A stretch of DNA of 64,000 nt, taken from positions 42,330 to 106,329 of the forward strand of contig CALWZP010000006.1 in NCBI GenBank assembly GCA_944386055.1. The letters are read 5' to 3'. Shown here piece by piece: positions 8,593 to 17,538 of this stretch (position 1 is its first letter; each line of letters starts with the position of its first letter). Below the pieces are notes generated by a model. The model worked only from the letters and a program-made list of their open reading frames with translations, had not been told where the DNA came from and did not search any database. Source of the stretch: an uncultured Oscillospiraceae bacterium. GTDB lineage: Bacteria; Bacillota; Clostridia; Oscillospirales; Oscillospiraceae. The position numbers and the translations under genes are program-made.

Positions 8593-9320
8593 AGATCTTA
8601 GCATTGGAGTCCTCGGCGGTGGCGGCCTCCGCCGCCCTGTGCGAGGACGAGCGGCTCATCGCCCAGACCTTTCAGCACAGCGGCCTGACCCACAGCCGCA
8701 CCCTGCTCCCCATGGCGGCAGAGCTGCTGGAGCGCTGCGGTACTCCCCTGGGGGAGGTGGACCTCATCGCCGTGGCGGCGGGGCCGGGGTCTTTCACCGG
8801 GCTGCGCATCGGGGTGTCCACCGCCAAGGGGCTCGCCTGGCCGGAGGATAAGCCCTGCGCCGGGGTATCCACCCTGGAGGCCATGGCCTGGTCCCTGGTC
8901 CACACGGGGCTGACCATCGTGCCGGTGATGGACGCCCGCCGGGGGCAGGTGTACAACGCCCTGTTCGACAGCGACGGGGAGGGACTGCAACGCCTCTCTC
9001 CCGACCGGGCCATCGGGGCGGAGAAGCTGGCAGAGGAGCTGGCGGCGCTGAAGAAACCCATGGTCCTGGTGGGGGACGGCGCGCAGCTGTGCCTGCCCCT
9101 GTTCCGGGAGCGGGGACTGCCGGTGCGCCTGGCACCCCCCCACCTTTTGATGCAGAGCGCCTGGGGCGTGGCCCGTGGCGCTTTGGAGCTGGCCCGGCGG
9201 GGCGAGCTCACCGACGCGGCCGGCCTGGTCCCGGAGTACCACCGCCTGTCCCAGGCGGAGCGGGAGCGGCTGGCCAGAGAACAACAAGAACAAGGAAGAG
9301 AGGGAACCCCACATGAGTGA
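8589..9320 (+). CDS. tsaB: tRNA threonylcarbamoyladenosine biosynthesis protein TsaB
   Basis: This 243-aa ASKHA-fold protein is the scaffold partner of TsaD in the t6A complex. The signature [20 protein letters not shown] starts the protein and [20 protein letters not shown] (about 60-79) is the diagnostic TsaB motif. It starts at TTG 8589, four bases inside tsaE, and its last 8 nt overlap upp. The glycoprotease-type tsaD and the acetyltransferase rimI that often accompany it are not in this window. Confidence 0.93.
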   Translation: MKILALESSAVAASAALCEDERLIAQTFQHSGLTHSRTLLPMAAELLERCGTPLGEVDLIAVAAGPGSFTGLRIGVSTAKGLAWPEDKPCAGVSTLEAMAWSLVHTGLTIVPVMDARRGQVYNALFDSDGEGLQRLSPDRAIGAEKLAEELAALKKPMVLVGDGAQLCLPLFRERGLPVRLAPPHLLMQSAWGVARGALELARRGELTDAAGLVPEYHRLSQAERERLAREQQEQGREGTPHE

Positions 9321-9948
9321 GAACAAGGTACACATTCTGGACCACCCCCTGCTGCAGCACAAGCTGACCATCCTGCGGGACGAGCGCACCGGCGTGAAGG
9401 AATTCCGGGAGATCGTGGCGGAGATCGCCACCCTGGAGTGCTATGAGGCCACCCGGGACCTGCCCCTGAAGGAGATCGAGGTGAAGACCCCGGTGGCCAC
9501 CGGGACCTTCAAGACCCTGGCGGGAAAGAAGCTGGCCATCGTGCCCATCCTCCGGGCGGGCCTGGGGATGGTGGACGGCATCCTGAGCCTGATCCCCTCC
9601 GCCAAGGTGGGGCACATCGGCCTGTACCGGGATCCGGAGACCCTGGCCCCGGTGGAGTACTACTGCAAAATGCCCTCTGACATCGCCGAGCGGGATGTCA
9701 TCGTGCTGGACCCCATGCTGGCCACCGGCGGCTCCGCCGTGGCGGCCATCCAGTTTTTGAAGAACTACGAGTGCAGGAGCATCAAGCTCATGAACATCCT
9801 GGCCGCGCCGGAGGGGATCCGGGCGGTGCAGGAGGCCCACCCTGATGTGGACATCTATGTGGCCGGAGTGGACGAGAAGCTCAACGACCACGGGTATATC
9901 GTCCCCGGCCTGGGGGACGCGGGGGACCGGATCTTCGGCACGAAGTGA
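9313..9948 (+). CDS. upp: Uracil phosphoribosyltransferase
   Basis: The 211-aa enzyme converts uracil and PRPP to UMP in pyrimidine salvage. It shows [15 protein letters not shown] near residues 49-63, the PRPP-binding loop [14 protein letters not shown] (about 130-143) and the C-terminal [17 protein letters not shown] that binds uracil. The ATG overlaps the end of tsaB (ATGAGTGA), so it is expressed from the same operon. A terminator with a T-tract follows. Confidence 0.97.
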   Translation: MSENKVHILDHPLLQHKLTILRDERTGVKEFREIVAEIATLECYEATRDLPLKEIEVKTPVATGTFKTLAGKKLAIVPILRAGLGMVDGILSLIPSAKVGHIGLYRDPETLAPVEYYCKMPSDIAERDVIVLDPMLATGGSAVAAIQFLKNYECRSIKLMNILAAPEGIRAVQEAHPDVDIYVAGVDEKLNDHGYIVPGLGDAGDRIFGTK

Positions 9949-9961
9949 CGGCCCACCCGGG

Positions 9962-9994
9962 GGCGCCGGACCTGGCATGGGTCCGGCGCCTTTT
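9962..9994 (+). terminator. Rho-independent terminator after upp
   Basis: An 11-bp stem (GGCGCCGGACC / GGTCCGGCGCC) with a 7-nt loop is followed by TTTT. It ends the tsaE-tsaB-upp operon. Confidence 0.8.
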
Positions 9995-10035
9995 GGCAGG
10001 GCGAAAGGGTCCGCAAAACCGAGAGGAGGCGCAGG

Positions 10036-11541
10036 ATGGACAGAGAATATGACGCGGTGGTCATCGGCGGGGGACTGCTGGGCTGCTTTGCGGCCCGGGC
10101 GCTGTGCCGGCGGAAGCTGCGGGTGGCCCTGGTGGAACAGCGGGAGGATGTGTGCACCGGCATCAGCCGGGCCAACACCGCCATCGTCTATGCCGGGTAT
10201 GACACCAAGCCGGGGACGCTGAAGACCCGGCTGTCGGTACAGGCCAACCGGGAGTTCGGCACCCTGTGCGGTCAGCTGGGTGTGCGGTTTCACCGGTGCG
10301 GCTCCCTGATGGTGGCTTTCGGGCCCCGGGGGCGGGAGAGCCTGACACGCAAGCTGGAGCAGGGGCGGATCAACGGCGTGGAGGGGCTGCGCCTGCTGCC
10401 CCGGGAGGAGGTGCTGGCGCTGGAGCCCGAGCCCGCCCTGTCCCCGGATGTGGAGGCGGCGCTGTGGTGCCCTCAGGTGGGGACGGTGGACCCCTGGGAA
10501 CTGTGCCTGGCGGCGGCGGAGAATGCCGTGGACAACGGGGCGGAGCTGCTGCTGAATACCCGGGTCACCGGCCTGCGCCGGGAAGGGGAGGGCTATGCAG
10601 TGGAGACCGACCGGGGGTCCATCCGCTGCCGGGGGCTGGTGAACTGCACCGGCATCCGGGCGGACCAGATGGCGGAGCTGATTCACCGGCCCACCATCCG
10701 CATCGTGCCCACCAAAGGGGACTACTATGTTCTGGACACCGGGGCGGGGAAGAAGCTGCGCCATGTGATCTTCCACGAGCCGGAGGAGAAGGGCAAGGGG
10801 CTGACCATGGTGCCCACGGTGGACGGCAATGTGCTGCTGGGTCCCTCAGAGGAGGAGGCGGAGGACCGGGAGGACACCGCCACCCAGCGGGAGGGGCTGG
10901 AGTTCCTGCGTCGCCTGGCGGCCCGAGTGGCCCCGGGCATCCCTCTGGAGGAGACCATCCGCACCTTTGCCGCCATCCGCCCCAACCCCTATGAGGCGCT
11001 GGTGAACGGGGAGACGGGGGAGGTGACCCTCTCCCGGAAGAGCATCGGAGAGTTTATGGTGACCCAGGTGGAGGAGTGCCCCGGTATGGTGAGCATGATC
11101 GGGGTCAAGACGCCGGGGCTGACCTGCGCCGCCCTGCTGGGAGAGCACGCCGCCGGGCTGCTGCAGCCCTGGCTGGGGGATCCGCCGCCCAATCCGGAGT
11201 TCTGTCCCACGCGGCGGCGGCCGGTATACACCGCGGAACTGCCGCCGGAGGAGCTGGCCGCCCTGGTGAGACAGGACCCCGCCTATGGCCGGGTGGTGTG
11301 CCGCTGCCGCATGGTCACCGAGGGGGAGGTGCGGGACGCGCTTCGGCGCACGCCGGGGGCGGTGACTCTGGACGGGGTGAAATACCGCACCGGAGCGGGG
11401 ATGGGCCGCTGCCAGGGCGGCGTATGTACCGAGCGGATCCTGGAGATCATGGCCCGGGAACTGGGGGCTTCCCCGGCGGAGATCGCCAAGGGACGGCGGG
11501 GCTCCTGGCTGGTAAAGGAGGGCGGAGATGGACCGGTATGA
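10036..11541 (+). CDS. NAD(P)/FAD-dependent oxidoreductase, GlpA-like with C-terminal BFD-like [2Fe-2S] domain
   Basis: The 501-aa flavoprotein has an N-terminal FAD-binding motif (VVIGGGLLGCFAARAL, about 8-23), a DAO/GlpA-type catalytic domain to about 370, and a C-terminal BFD-like iron-sulfur domain with CRC (VVCRCRMVTEGEV) and a later GRCQGGVC (about 415-470). This layout matches the anaerobic glycerol-3-phosphate dehydrogenase-like proteins found with a second FAD oxidoreductase and a DUF1667 protein in Firmicutes and Thermotoga. Its stop overlaps the next gene by 14 nt. The substrate could be glycerol-3-phosphate or another hydroxyacid; no glycerol kinase or facilitator is nearby. The start follows GAGAGGAGG. 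Confidence 0.85.
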   Translation: MDREYDAVVIGGGLLGCFAARALCRRKLRVALVEQREDVCTGISRANTAIVYAGYDTKPGTLKTRLSVQANREFGTLCGQLGVRFHRCGSLMVAFGPRGRESLTRKLEQGRINGVEGLRLLPREEVLALEPEPALSPDVEAALWCPQVGTVDPWELCLAAAENAVDNGAELLLNTRVTGLRREGEGYAVETDRGSIRCRGLVNCTGIRADQMAELIHRPTIRIVPTKGDYYVLDTGAGKKLRHVIFHEPEEKGKGLTMVPTVDGNVLLGPSEEEAEDREDTATQREGLEFLRRLAARVAPGIPLEETIRTFAAIRPNPYEALVNGETGEVTLSRKSIGEFMVTQVEECPGMVSMIGVKTPGLTCAALLGEHAAGLLQPWLGDPPPNPEFCPTRRRPVYTAELPPEELAALVRQDPAYGRVVCRCRMVTEGEVRDALRRTPGAVTLDGVKYRTGAGMGRCQGGVCTERILEIMARELGASPAEIAKGRRGSWLVKEGGDGPV

Positions 11542-12829
11542 CCTGATCGTGGTGGGGGGCGGCCCCGCGGGAATGGCGGCGGCGCTGGCCGCCTGGGAGA
11601 GCGGCTGCCGCCGGGTGCTGCTGGCGGAGCGGCAGGAGCGCCTGGGGGGCGTGCTGCCCCAGTGCGTCCACACAGGCTTTGGACTGCTGGAGTACGGGGA
11701 GGAGTTCACCGGGCCGGAGTACGCCGCCCGGCAGATCGCACGGCTGTCCGCCACGGGGGTGGAGGTGCGCACCGACACCACGGTGACCGCCATCGACCCT
11801 GACCGTACCGTGACCCTGCTGAGCCCTGACGGCCTGCGCCGGTGCCGGGGAGAGGCGGTGCTGCTGGCCTCCGGCGCCCGGGAGCGGGCCATCGGCTCCC
11901 TCCCTGTCACCGGCACCCGGCCGGCGGGGGTGTTCACCGCCGGGCAGGCGCAGCGGCTGATGAACCTGAAGGGGCTGTTCCCCGGGGAGCGGGCGGTGAT
12001 TCTGGGCTCGGGGGACATCGGGATGATCGTGGCCAGGCGGCTTGCCCTGGAGGGGCGGCAGGTGCTGGGAGTTGCGGAGCTGGCGTCCCACGGCGGCGGG
12101 CTGTACCGCAACCGGCTGCAGTGCCTGGAGGAGTTCGGCATCCCCCTGTGGCTGAACACCACGGTGAGCCGTATCCACGGCCGGGACCGGCTGGAGGGGG
12201 TGACCCTCCGGAGAGCGGACGGGGCGGAGCGGGAGGTGGCCTGCGACACCCTGATCACCTCGGTGGGACTGATCCCGGAGCGGGAGCTGCTGGAGCCCTT
12301 CCGGGACGGGGCGCTGCCTCCCTGGCTGCAGGTGTGCGGCAACGCCCGGCGGATCTATGACCTGGTGGACCGGGCGGCGGACCAGGCCGCCGGCCTGGCC
12401 CGGGAGACCGTGCGCTGCCTGGGGACGGAGCAGGCCCCCGTCCAGCCCCCGGAGGATCCGGGGGAGGCCCCGCAGCCCGGAGAGGAGGGGCTGGTATGTC
12501 TGGTGTGCCCCAGGGGCTGCGTACTCCGGCGCGGACCGGGAGACGGCGTGACAGGGGCGGGCTGCTCCCGGGGAGAGGAGTTCTTCCGCCGGGAGCTGGT
12601 GGAGCGCCGCCGGGTACTCACCGCGGTGGTCACTGCAGGAGGAGGCATTCGGGTGCCGCTGCGCACCACTGCGCCCATTCCGAGAGAGCGATTTCCAGAG
12701 GTGCTCGCGGCGCTGCGCCGCTGCCCGGTGGAGCTGCCGGTGGCGGCGGGGCAGACGGTGCTGCGGGACCCGGGAGACTGGGGCAGCGATGTGGTGGCCC
12801 AGTGCCGCTGCGGCCCGTCCGGGACATAG
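11528..12829 (+). CDS. FAD/NAD(P)-dependent oxidoreductase fused to DUF1667
   Basis: The 433-aa protein begins with a pyridine-nucleotide disulfide oxidoreductase-like fold: FAD motif VVGGGPAGMAAALAA (about 8-22), LLASGARERAIG, and NAD(P) motif VILGSGDIGMIVARRLA (about 158-174). From about residue 318 it continues into a DUF1667 domain with CLVCPRGC, GAGCSRGEEF and PLRTTAPIPRE. In several relatives DUF1667 is a separate small protein encoded beside the two flavoproteins; here it is the C-terminus of the second one. Inference: the four-Cys DUF1667 part relays electrons from the flavins. It overlaps the preceding gene by 14 nt and ends before a bidirectional terminator. Confidence 0.85.
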   Translation: MDRYDLIVVGGGPAGMAAALAAWESGCRRVLLAERQERLGGVLPQCVHTGFGLLEYGEEFTGPEYAARQIARLSATGVEVRTDTTVTAIDPDRTVTLLSPDGLRRCRGEAVLLASGARERAIGSLPVTGTRPAGVFTAGQAQRLMNLKGLFPGERAVILGSGDIGMIVARRLALEGRQVLGVAELASHGGGLYRNRLQCLEEFGIPLWLNTTVSRIHGRDRLEGVTLRRADGAEREVACDTLITSVGLIPERELLEPFRDGALPPWLQVCGNARRIYDLVDRAADQAAGLARETVRCLGTEQAPVQPPEDPGEAPQPGEEGLVCLVCPRGCVLRRGPGDGVTGAGCSRGEEFFRRELVERRRVLTAVVTAGGGIRVPLRTTAPIPRERFPEVLAALRRCPVELPVAAGQTVLRDPGDWGSDVVAQCRCGPSGT

Positions 12830-12841
12830 AAGAAACGAAAA

Positions 12842-12879
12842 CGGCGGGGCCCTGAAGCTGATGCTTCAGGGCCCCGCCG
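12842..12879. terminator. Strong bidirectional hairpin between convergent operons
   Basis: A perfect 17-bp stem (12842-12858 with 12863-12879) and a TGAT loop lies between the DUF1667 fusion gene and the MoaD-like gene. No long T-run follows on either side, but stem strength and convergent position indicate termination. Confidence 0.7.
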
Positions 12880-12913
12880 CCATTTGAAAGGAGAAACCAG
12901 TGAGAGCGAACGG

Positions 12914-13213
12914 TCAGCCGCCCGCATAGGGGAGAAAGACCAGCACCTCGCAGCCGTCGGCCAGAGGGGTATCTCCCCGGTCGGGCCGGTCGTATACGGT
13001 GGAATCGATGGAAAAGAGCAGTCCGCCCAACACCGCCTCCATCCCCTCGGCCGCCAGCCGGCGGGCAAAGGATGGGTATTTGGAGGACAGCTGTTCCATG
13101 GCACCGTACAGGGTGAGCCCCGGGGTGAAGGGGAGCTCTGCCTTCAGGGTCCTGCTGTCCTGGGACATCCGAAGGATGTCGGGCAGGGGGGACATGATTT
13201 TGAATCGGATCAC
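12914..13213 (-). CDS. MoaD/ThiS-like sulfur carrier protein
   Basis: The 99-aa ubiquitin-fold protein ends in FLPYAGG. The terminal Gly-Gly is the site that MoaD and ThiS proteins use for adenylation and thiocarboxylation. It lies 27 nt downstream of the aldehyde ferredoxin oxidoreductase gene in the same direction, and MoaD-like proteins beside AOR genes are thought to supply dithiolene sulfur to tungstopterin. GTG start at 13213 with GGGGAGG upstream. No dedicated MoaE or MoeB is visible here. Confidence 0.8.
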   Translation of the reverse strand: MIRFKIMSPLPDILRMSQDSRTLKAELPFTPGLTLYGAMEQLSSKYPSFARRLAAEGMEAVLGGLLFSIDSTVYDRPDRGDTPLADGCEVLVFLPYAGG

Positions 13214-13240
13214 GGATAAGACCTCCCCACGGACAGAGCC

Positions 13241-15094
13241 TCAGTCCTTCCAGAGGTCCGGAATGACATACTCCAGTCCCAGTTTTTTCAGCGTCTCGGG
13301 CAGGGGCTTGCTGGTGGCCACATCCCAGCCGTTGCGCTTGTAGAAATTCTCGAACACATCCAGATCCCACAGCTTGGTGACAACCCCGGCGGTGGGGCCG
13401 TCCACCGGAGGCTGAGAGAACCGGGGGGAGACGGCGAGCTCCCGCTCCTTGGTCAGGCCGGCCCGGATGTTATAGGCCCGGGCCAGAGACTTCACCCGCT
13501 CGCCCACGGTGAGCATTTCCTCGTTGTCCATGTCCCAGCCTGTGACCAGATTGATGAACTGGACCACGGGGCCCATCTTCCCTGCGGAGTAGAAGAAGCA
13601 GCTGCCATACACATCCATCAGCAGCCACTTGGTGTTGTTCCCGCCAAGATACCAGCCGATCTGGGCGAAGTTGGTGGGGTCCAGCGGCTCATTGTTGCCT
13701 ACCTCGGGGTCGGGCCCGGCAAAGCCGCCGAAGGAGCCCGTCTCGGACAGAGTCAGATTGTAGTAGGCCATGGGGGTCATACGCTCGTCCACCACATTGG
13801 GGGCGATGCCGCGGCCGGAGTAGACGCCGAAGTTCAGCGCCTCGCCGCCGATCATCTCGCAGATGTGCTTGACGCCGCCGTACAGCTTTGCGCCAAAGCC
13901 CCTGCGGTGGGCGATGTCCTTGAGCAGCTGGTCCACGGCCTCGGTATTGCCCCAGGTCAGTTCCAGCCCGCCGGTGTCCTCCAGGGTGAGCAGTCCCTTC
14001 TCAAAGCACTCGATGACCAGGGAGATGACGAAGCTCATCTCCTTGCCGTCGAAGCCCAAATCCTCGCAGATATAACACAGACGGATGCCCTCGCCCATGT
14101 CGTCGTTGCCCATGTTGGTGGTGAAGCCGGCCAGGGGTTCAAACTCCGGTTCCTCCGCCACAAAGCCCTTGGCCTTGCCCTTCTTGATCTTGACCACGCC
14201 GGTGTGCGCCCACGGGCAGCCCCAGCAGGTGGTGCGGGTCTTGTCCGCCCACTCCTCCCGGTTTTCCATGGAGAACTGCTCGTAGTCATAGACATTGGTG
14301 GAATAGTTTTTGGTGGGAACGCCTGCCCGGGGGGGCAGATTGTCGAAATAACCCAGGGTGCCCACCCGCTTGACCATGTTGCCCAGGCCGCTGGCGGCTG
14401 CGGCCTCCAGAGCGTCCTTTCGGGCCTGGACAAAGTCGTCCGCCCAGGTGTCCACCGAGTTGTGCTCGGTGGAGATGATGATGGCCTTCAGCTTTTTGGA
14501 GCCCATCACCGCACCGGGGCCGTTGGTGGCCACTACATGGCCGTGGTCACACTCGATGCTGGCGTAGTGGACCAGGTTCTCGCCGGCGGGGCCGATGCAG
14601 GCGGTGCTCTGATACTTGCCGCCGATCTCCGCCTCCAGCTCATCCTGAAGCTGCCAGGTGCCCATGCCCAGGTACTTTCCGGCGGGACGCAGCTCGATGC
14701 CGTCGTCCCGGATGACCAGAATGCTCCATTCCGGGGCCACATCCTCGATGATGATGGTCTCATAGCCCACATGGCGCATCCGGGCACCGAAGTAGCCATT
14801 GGACTGGGCGGAGGTCATCAGGTCGGTGAGGGGGCCCAGGGTGGACACATGGACAATGCCGCTGCCGGGATATTTGGTGCCGTTGAGGGGCGCGGCCTGA
14901 AAAATGAGTTTGTTTTCCGGGTCAAAAGGCTTGACGGTTTCGGGGGGGACCTCGTCATAAAGAAGCTTGATCCCGATGCCGTAGCCGCCCACGAATTTGC
15001 GGGTGGTCTCGGCATCGAGAACAGATTTGGTGATCTCTCCGGTACGGAGATTGATGCGGACCATGCGGTTCACATAGGGAACACCGGATGCCAT
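13241..15094 (-). CDS. Aldehyde:ferredoxin oxidoreductase family tungsten enzyme
   Basis: The 617-aa protein belongs to the AOR family, which interconverts aldehydes and carboxylates using ferredoxin and a bis-tungstopterin cofactor. Family features include VGGYGIGIKLLYDE (about 34-47), GYFGARMRHVGYETIIIE, and GATNGPGAVMGSKKLKAI-like sequence near 205. The [4Fe-4S] site is unusual: Cys290, Cys293 and then His297 where Pyrococcus AOR has Cys288/291/295; the distant fourth ligand Cys499 is present. Start: ATG 15094 or an in-frame ATG 15112; a hairpin between the Shine-Dalgarno and 15094 (see separate entry) makes 15094 plausible. It lies downstream of the SDR and MFS genes, with the MoaD-like gene following. 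Confidence 0.9.
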   Translation of the reverse strand: MASGVPYVNRMVRINLRTGEITKSVLDAETTRKFVGGYGIGIKLLYDEVPPETVKPFDPENKLIFQAAPLNGTKYPGSGIVHVSTLGPLTDLMTSAQSNGYFGARMRHVGYETIIIEDVAPEWSILVIRDDGIELRPAGKYLGMGTWQLQDELEAEIGGKYQSTACIGPAGENLVHYASIECDHGHVVATNGPGAVMGSKKLKAIIISTEHNSVDTWADDFVQARKDALEAAAASGLGNMVKRVGTLGYFDNLPPRAGVPTKNYSTNVYDYEQFSMENREEWADKTRTTCWGCPWAHTGVVKIKKGKAKGFVAEEPEFEPLAGFTTNMGNDDMGEGIRLCYICEDLGFDGKEMSFVISLVIECFEKGLLTLEDTGGLELTWGNTEAVDQLLKDIAHRRGFGAKLYGGVKHICEMIGGEALNFGVYSGRGIAPNVVDERMTPMAYYNLTLSETGSFGGFAGPDPEVGNNEPLDPTNFAQIGWYLGGNNTKWLLMDVYGSCFFYSAGKMGPVVQFINLVTGWDMDNEEMLTVGERVKSLARAYNIRAGLTKERELAVSPRFSQPPVDGPTAGVVTKLWDLDVFENFYKRNGWDVATSKPLPETLKKLGLEYVIPDLWKD

Positions 15095-15101
15095 AGTGCA
15101 G

Positions 15102-15134
15102 GAAGTCCGCATGGCGCGGACTTCTCCCTCCTTT
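15102..15134 (-). promoter_or_regulatory. Hairpin between ribosome binding site and AOR start
   Basis: On the minus strand AAAGGAGGG (15134-15126) is followed one base later by a perfect 9-bp hairpin (arms 15116-15124 and 15102-15110, 5-nt loop), then 7 nt, then ATG 15094. If folded, the spacing is about 8 nt. The alternative ATG 15112 sits within the hairpin. The function is inferred. Confidence 0.55.
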
Positions 15135-15155
15135 CGGGGAAAGATGGAAGATCCT

Positions 15156-15184
15156 CCCCACTGGCCGCGGCGCGGCCAGTGGGG
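15156..15184. terminator. Intercistronic hairpin between SDR and AOR genes
   Basis: A 13-bp perfect stem (CCCCACTGGCCGC / GCGGCCAGTGGGG) with a 3-nt loop lies 34 nt after the SDR stop. There is no U-tract, so it is more likely a partial terminator or mRNA processing/stability element within the operon. Confidence 0.5.
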
Positions 15185-15217
15185 GGACTTGTCAAAATAC
15201 CGGACGGAAGAGGCAGG

Positions 15218-16063
15218 TCACAGGGTGACCAGCTTGAACTCCCGGGTGGGATTGGTGTACTCGTTGATGGCGTTCTGGCCATAGTCGATGTAGATGTGCT
15301 GGCCGCTCATATAGCTGGCCATGTCGCTGTTGGCAAAGATGATGGGGCCGGCCATCTCGGAGGGCTGGGCATAGCGGGTCTCCTTCTGGCCCTGCATGGC
15401 CTTGGCGTCCAGCAGGGAGGCCCACTGGTCGGTGAGCTGGGTCTGGGTGGAGCCCGGGCAGATGATGTTGATGCGGATGCCGCGGTCGGCAAAGAAAGCG
15501 GTCATCTTCTTCACATACCAGGTCATGGCGCGCTTGGACAGGAAATAGCCCTGCAGCCCCGCCATCTTTCCAAAGTCCTTTTTCTCCACACGGGCGGCCA
15601 TCTCATTCAGTACCTGCATGGTGGCCTCATAGCCCTGCGCCTCCACCAGCGGGGTGAGCTCCTCCCGGGTCTCCAGCCAGCCGGTGCCGCCCAGAGAGCC
15701 CATCAGGGCGATGGCCCCGCCGTCCTGCATGCGCTGGGTGAGATAGTCGGCGATGATGTACTTGTGACCCACAAAATTGATGGCCACGGTGGTCTTGAAA
15801 TCGGTTTTGACGCCGGAGACACCGGCAATACCGAAGAAACGGTCAATGTGGTCAGGAAGCTGCGTGAACGCCTCGTCAATGGACGCTTTGTCGCCCAGGT
15901 TGACCTTGATGCTCTTTTCCACGGGAAGGGTGATCTCCGCAATGTCCATGGCATATACCTTGGCCCCCAGGTCCAGCAGCATCTCACAGGTGGCCTTGCC
16001 CATGCCGGATGCGGCGCCGGTGACCACACAGGTTTTTCCCTGATAGCCCAGATAGTCTTTCAT
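15218..16063 (-). CDS. SDR family NAD(P)-dependent oxidoreductase
   Basis: The 281-aa short-chain dehydrogenase has the nucleotide-binding motif TGAASGMGKA (about 15-24), an acidic residue after beta-2 (AMDIAE, about 39-44) that suggests NAD(H) preference, ALMGSLGG for the catalytic Ser region, and YFLSK for the catalytic Tyr-x3-Lys (about 172-176). It is longer than the usual 250 aa. It follows the MFS gene and precedes AOR, so it probably interconverts an alcohol or ketone intermediate of the same pathway. ATG 16063 follows AAAGGAGG. Confidence 0.88.
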   Translation of the reverse strand: MKDYLGYQGKTCVVTGAASGMGKATCEMLLDLGAKVYAMDIAEITLPVEKSIKVNLGDKASIDEAFTQLPDHIDRFFGIAGVSGVKTDFKTTVAINFVGHKYIIADYLTQRMQDGGAIALMGSLGGTGWLETREELTPLVEAQGYEATMQVLNEMAARVEKKDFGKMAGLQGYFLSKRAMTWYVKKMTAFFADRGIRINIICPGSTQTQLTDQWASLLDAKAMQGQKETRYAQPSEMAGPIIFANSDMASYMSGQHIYIDYGQNAINEYTNPTREFKLVTL

Positions 16064-16133
16064 AACAGATAAACCTCCTTTTAATTTTTCAACTGAAACA
16101 AATCACTGGAAGTGAATTTGAAAAGGGCGGAAC

Positions 16134-17396
16134 TTAGACCCACAGCTTGCGGGCGCGGTTATAGGCGATGAGGTTGAGCACCAGCGCCAGCACCATGCCG
16201 CCGGCGGCCACCGCGATGATGGTGTTATAAGTACCGGTGGTATCCAGAATGGCGGCGTAGATGGGGGCGGCCACCGAACTGACCAGCACGCCCACTGTGG
16301 CGGCCCAGCCGTAGATCTTGCCGTATTCCTTGTTGCCCATACTGCCGCGGATGAGCATGGGAGGAACCAGCTGCAGGGAACCGGCGGACATGCCGACCAG
16401 GAACGCGCCGATGAACACGGGCATCACGGCACCGTGAGAGGTGACCAGAGTGAACACGGCCACCAGCACCAGAATGACGGCGGCACCCAGCGTGGCCAGA
16501 CCGCCCAGACGGTCGTTCACAAAGCCCAGCAGGATCTTGCCCACCACCAGGCCGATCATCATCAGAGAAGCCACGCGGGAGGCCTGGTCAATGGGGAAGC
16601 CCACACTGGTGGCGTAGTTGGTGATGTGGATCTGGAAGGAGCCATAGAAGTAGATGAGCATAATAGACAGAATGATGAGATAGAAGAAAGGAGAGCGCAG
16701 GGCGTCCTTGGCGGTCAGCCCCTTATGGTCCTCCTCGCTGATGGCGGCGGTGTCCTGCCCGGGCTTATAGCCATAGGGGAGCAGCCCCTTGTCCTCGGGA
16801 CGGGTGCGCAGCAGAAGGAGAGCGGCCAGGATGGAGATGACGCCGCCGATGGCGCCGGTGATCATGATGGCGGTGGTCCAGGAGAAGTTGGCGATCAGTT
16901 CGCCCACGATGGGGGCGAAGATAGCGCCGCCCAGGCCGGAGCAGGACATGGCGATGCCGGCGGCCAGGCCCATGGAGGCGTGGAACCAGTTGTTCATCAC
17001 GATGGGGATAAGCATGTAGCAGATGAAGGACAGGCCGATGCCGTTGACAACGGCGCCCACATACCAGCCGGCCACGCTGTTCATCAGACCGATGAGGATG
17101 GCGCCGCCGCCGCACAGAAGAGCGGCCAGAGCCACGGTGATGCGCACATCGTATTTCTTAAATACAAAGGCGGCCACCGGCTGGAACAGCGCCATGACCA
17201 GGGTGCGGATGGTGTCGTACACGGAGATGGCGGTCCTGGAGGTGCCTAAGGCCTCGGCAGCGGGGGTCATGTAGACTCCGATGCTGCCGCCCGACATGAT
17301 TCCCATGGTGCCCAGCATGATCAGGCAGCAGCCGATCATGACGACCCAGGCGTAGTGAAACCGGGATTGAGTGCCGATGGTGTTGTTGGTTGACAT
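16134..17396 (-). CDS. MFS transporter, oxalate/formate antiporter (OFA)-like
   Basis: The 420-aa protein has about 12 membrane segments and the OFA-type N-terminus RFHYAWVVMIGCCLIMLGTMG with GGSIGVYMTP. A cytoplasmic loop (about 190-225: LLRTRPEDKGLLPYGY) separates two six-helix halves. OFA members exchange small carboxylates. It heads the minus-strand operon with SDR, AOR and MoaD-like genes, so it probably imports the acid or related compound used by them. ATG 17396 follows AGGAGGG. The divergent MFS gene at 17707 is a paralogue with the same layout. Confidence 0.85.
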   Translation of the reverse strand: MSTNNTIGTQSRFHYAWVVMIGCCLIMLGTMGIMSGGSIGVYMTPAAEALGTSRTAISVYDTIRTLVMALFQPVAAFVFKKYDVRITVALAALLCGGGAILIGLMNSVAGWYVGAVVNGIGLSFICYMLIPIVMNNWFHASMGLAAGIAMSCSGLGGAIFAPIVGELIANFSWTTAIMITGAIGGVISILAALLLLRTRPEDKGLLPYGYKPGQDTAAISEEDHKGLTAKDALRSPFFYLIILSIMLIYFYGSFQIHITNYATSVGFPIDQASRVASLMMIGLVVGKILLGFVNDRLGGLATLGAAVILVLVAVFTLVTSHGAVMPVFIGAFLVGMSAGSLQLVPPMLIRGSMGNKEYGKIYGWAATVGVLVSSVAAPIYAAILDTTGTYNTIIAVAAGGMVLALVLNLIAYNRARKLWV

Positions 17397-17480
17397 GATG
17401 TTTAGAACCCTCCTGTCTCAAAATATTTTGCAGCAAAAACACACAGGGGAGCGCGGGACAGACGGCTTTGCTGTACCGCT

Positions 17481-17509
17481 ATCATACCATGGAAGAGAGG
17501 GGCGGGTAA
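17481..17509 (-). promoter_or_regulatory. Promoter of the MFS-SDR-AOR-MoaD operon
   Basis: On the minus strand TTACCC (17509-17504) and TATGAT (17486-17481) are separated by 17 bp. The -10 is good and the -35 weak, suggesting need for an activator. Confidence 0.55.
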
Positions 17510-17538
17510 CTACGCGAAAGGGTGATTCTGACAGAAAA

